6,628 nt of DNA from Candidatus Omnitrophota bacterium (GTDB lineage Bacteria > Omnitrophota > Gorgyraeia > Gygaellales > Profunditerraquicolaceae). The notes under the pieces were generated by a model. The model worked only from the letters and a program-made list of their open reading frames with translations, had not been told where the DNA came from and made no database searches. The translations under genes were made by a program, and so were the position numbers. Shown here in pieces: positions 6,224-6,628 of this stretch. Each line of letters starts with the position of its first letter. Within the stretch, counting starts at the first letter, position 1. The stretch lies in assembly GCA_903907475.1 (NCBI GenBank), contig CAIVOB010000064.1:1-6628 (forward strand). Reading direction: 5' to 3'.

Positions 6224-6628
6224 GATTAGCGATTTTTGCTTCCGGACGCGGGAGTAATTTTTCAGCGATTGTTAAAGCCGTGAAGCAGGGGAAGATTAAA
6301 GCGCGGAAGGTGGTTTTGGTTTGTGACCAGCCCGAAGCTTTAGTTATTAAGCGCGCGCAAAAGGTAAAAGTGTTAGTAATCATCGTGCGGCGCGAAGATT
6401 TTGAGAGCCGCGTGAGCTTTGAGCGCGCGATTATTTCCAGATTAGTAAATTATAAAATAGATTTGATTGCGCTGGCCGGTTTTATGCGTATGTTGAGCGC
6501 GGATTTTGTGAAGAAATATCACAACCGGATCATAAATATCCATCCGTCATTACTGCCAAAATTTAAAGGATCAAGCGCTATTTCTGACGCGTTTAAGGCA
6601 AAAGTGAAATCTACCGGAGTGACGGTGC
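6220..6628 (+). CDS. purN: Phosphoribosylglycinamide formyltransferase PurN (5' part, cut by window edge)
   Basis: PurN transfers a formyl group from 10-formyltetrahydrofolate to GAR, the third step of de novo purine synthesis, in the cytoplasm. The visible 136 codons start with the family N-terminus LAIFASGRGSNFSAI (3-17), whose GRGSN binds the phosphate of GAR. LAGFMRML lies at 85-92. NIHPSLLPKFKG (106-117) contains the catalytic N106 and H108, at the same numbers as in the E. coli enzyme. The third catalytic residue, the late aspartate, lies beyond the edge. After the HPSLLP motif the sequence reads GSSAISDAF instead of the more common GxHAxxxAL, a modest variation. The ATGA overlap with rnfB and the ribosome binding site at 6208-6212 support the start. 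The gene continues past 6628 (normal length is about 190-210 residues). Confidence 0.93.
   Translation, partial: MRLAIFASGRGSNFSAIVKAVKQGKIKARKVVLVCDQPEALVIKRAQKVKVLVIIVRREDFESRVSFERAIISRLVNYKIDLIALAGFMRMLSADFVKKYHNRIINIHPSLLPKFKGSSAISDAFKAKVKSTGVTV

Overview
The window reads as one left-to-right transcription unit from an anaerobic bacterium. It holds a strong promoter, a tRNA-Thr gene, a 12-helix MFS transporter, a complete six-gene Rnf complex (order C-G-D-E-A-B) and the start of purN. All supported genes are on the + strand. Junctions are either overlapping or no more than 14 bp apart, and I see no terminator anywhere inside the window.

Layout: positions 1-120 are non-coding, more GC-rich than the rest at the far left, and contain a clean hairpin. 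A near-consensus sigma70-type promoter (122-149, with an extended -10) sits just ahead of tRNA-Thr(CGT) at 177-249. The MFS gene starts only 14 bp after the tRNA and has no visible Shine-Dalgarno. It overlaps rnfC by 13 bp. Then follow rnfG, rnfD, rnfE, rnfA and rnfB, and purN overlaps the end of rnfB by 4 bp and runs off the right edge.

How the genes work together: Rnf is a membrane complex that couples electron transfer between reduced ferredoxin and NAD+ to transport of Na+ or H+. RnfB (iron-sulfur) takes electrons from ferredoxin. RnfA and RnfE form a membrane core with conserved cysteines. RnfD and RnfG carry covalent FMN, and RnfC meets NAD(H). All the main cofactor-binding residues are visible, so the complex looks functional. 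The flavin transferase (ApbE) that RnfD and RnfG need is not in this window. The MFS exporter and PurN are not parts of Rnf, but their overlaps suggest shared expression.

Organism: moderate-to-low GC, leucine codons dominated by TTA, a tRNA without an encoded CCA tail, and a ferredoxin-type Rnf with a long, cysteine-rich RnfB all point to an uncultured anaerobic lineage. Candidatus Omnitrophota or a relative is my best guess, but this is an impression from gene style, not a proof. I found no CRISPR array, mobile element or clearly new system. The less ordinary points are the tRNA-led operon, the swapped G/D order, the altered RnfC N-terminus and the purN linkage.
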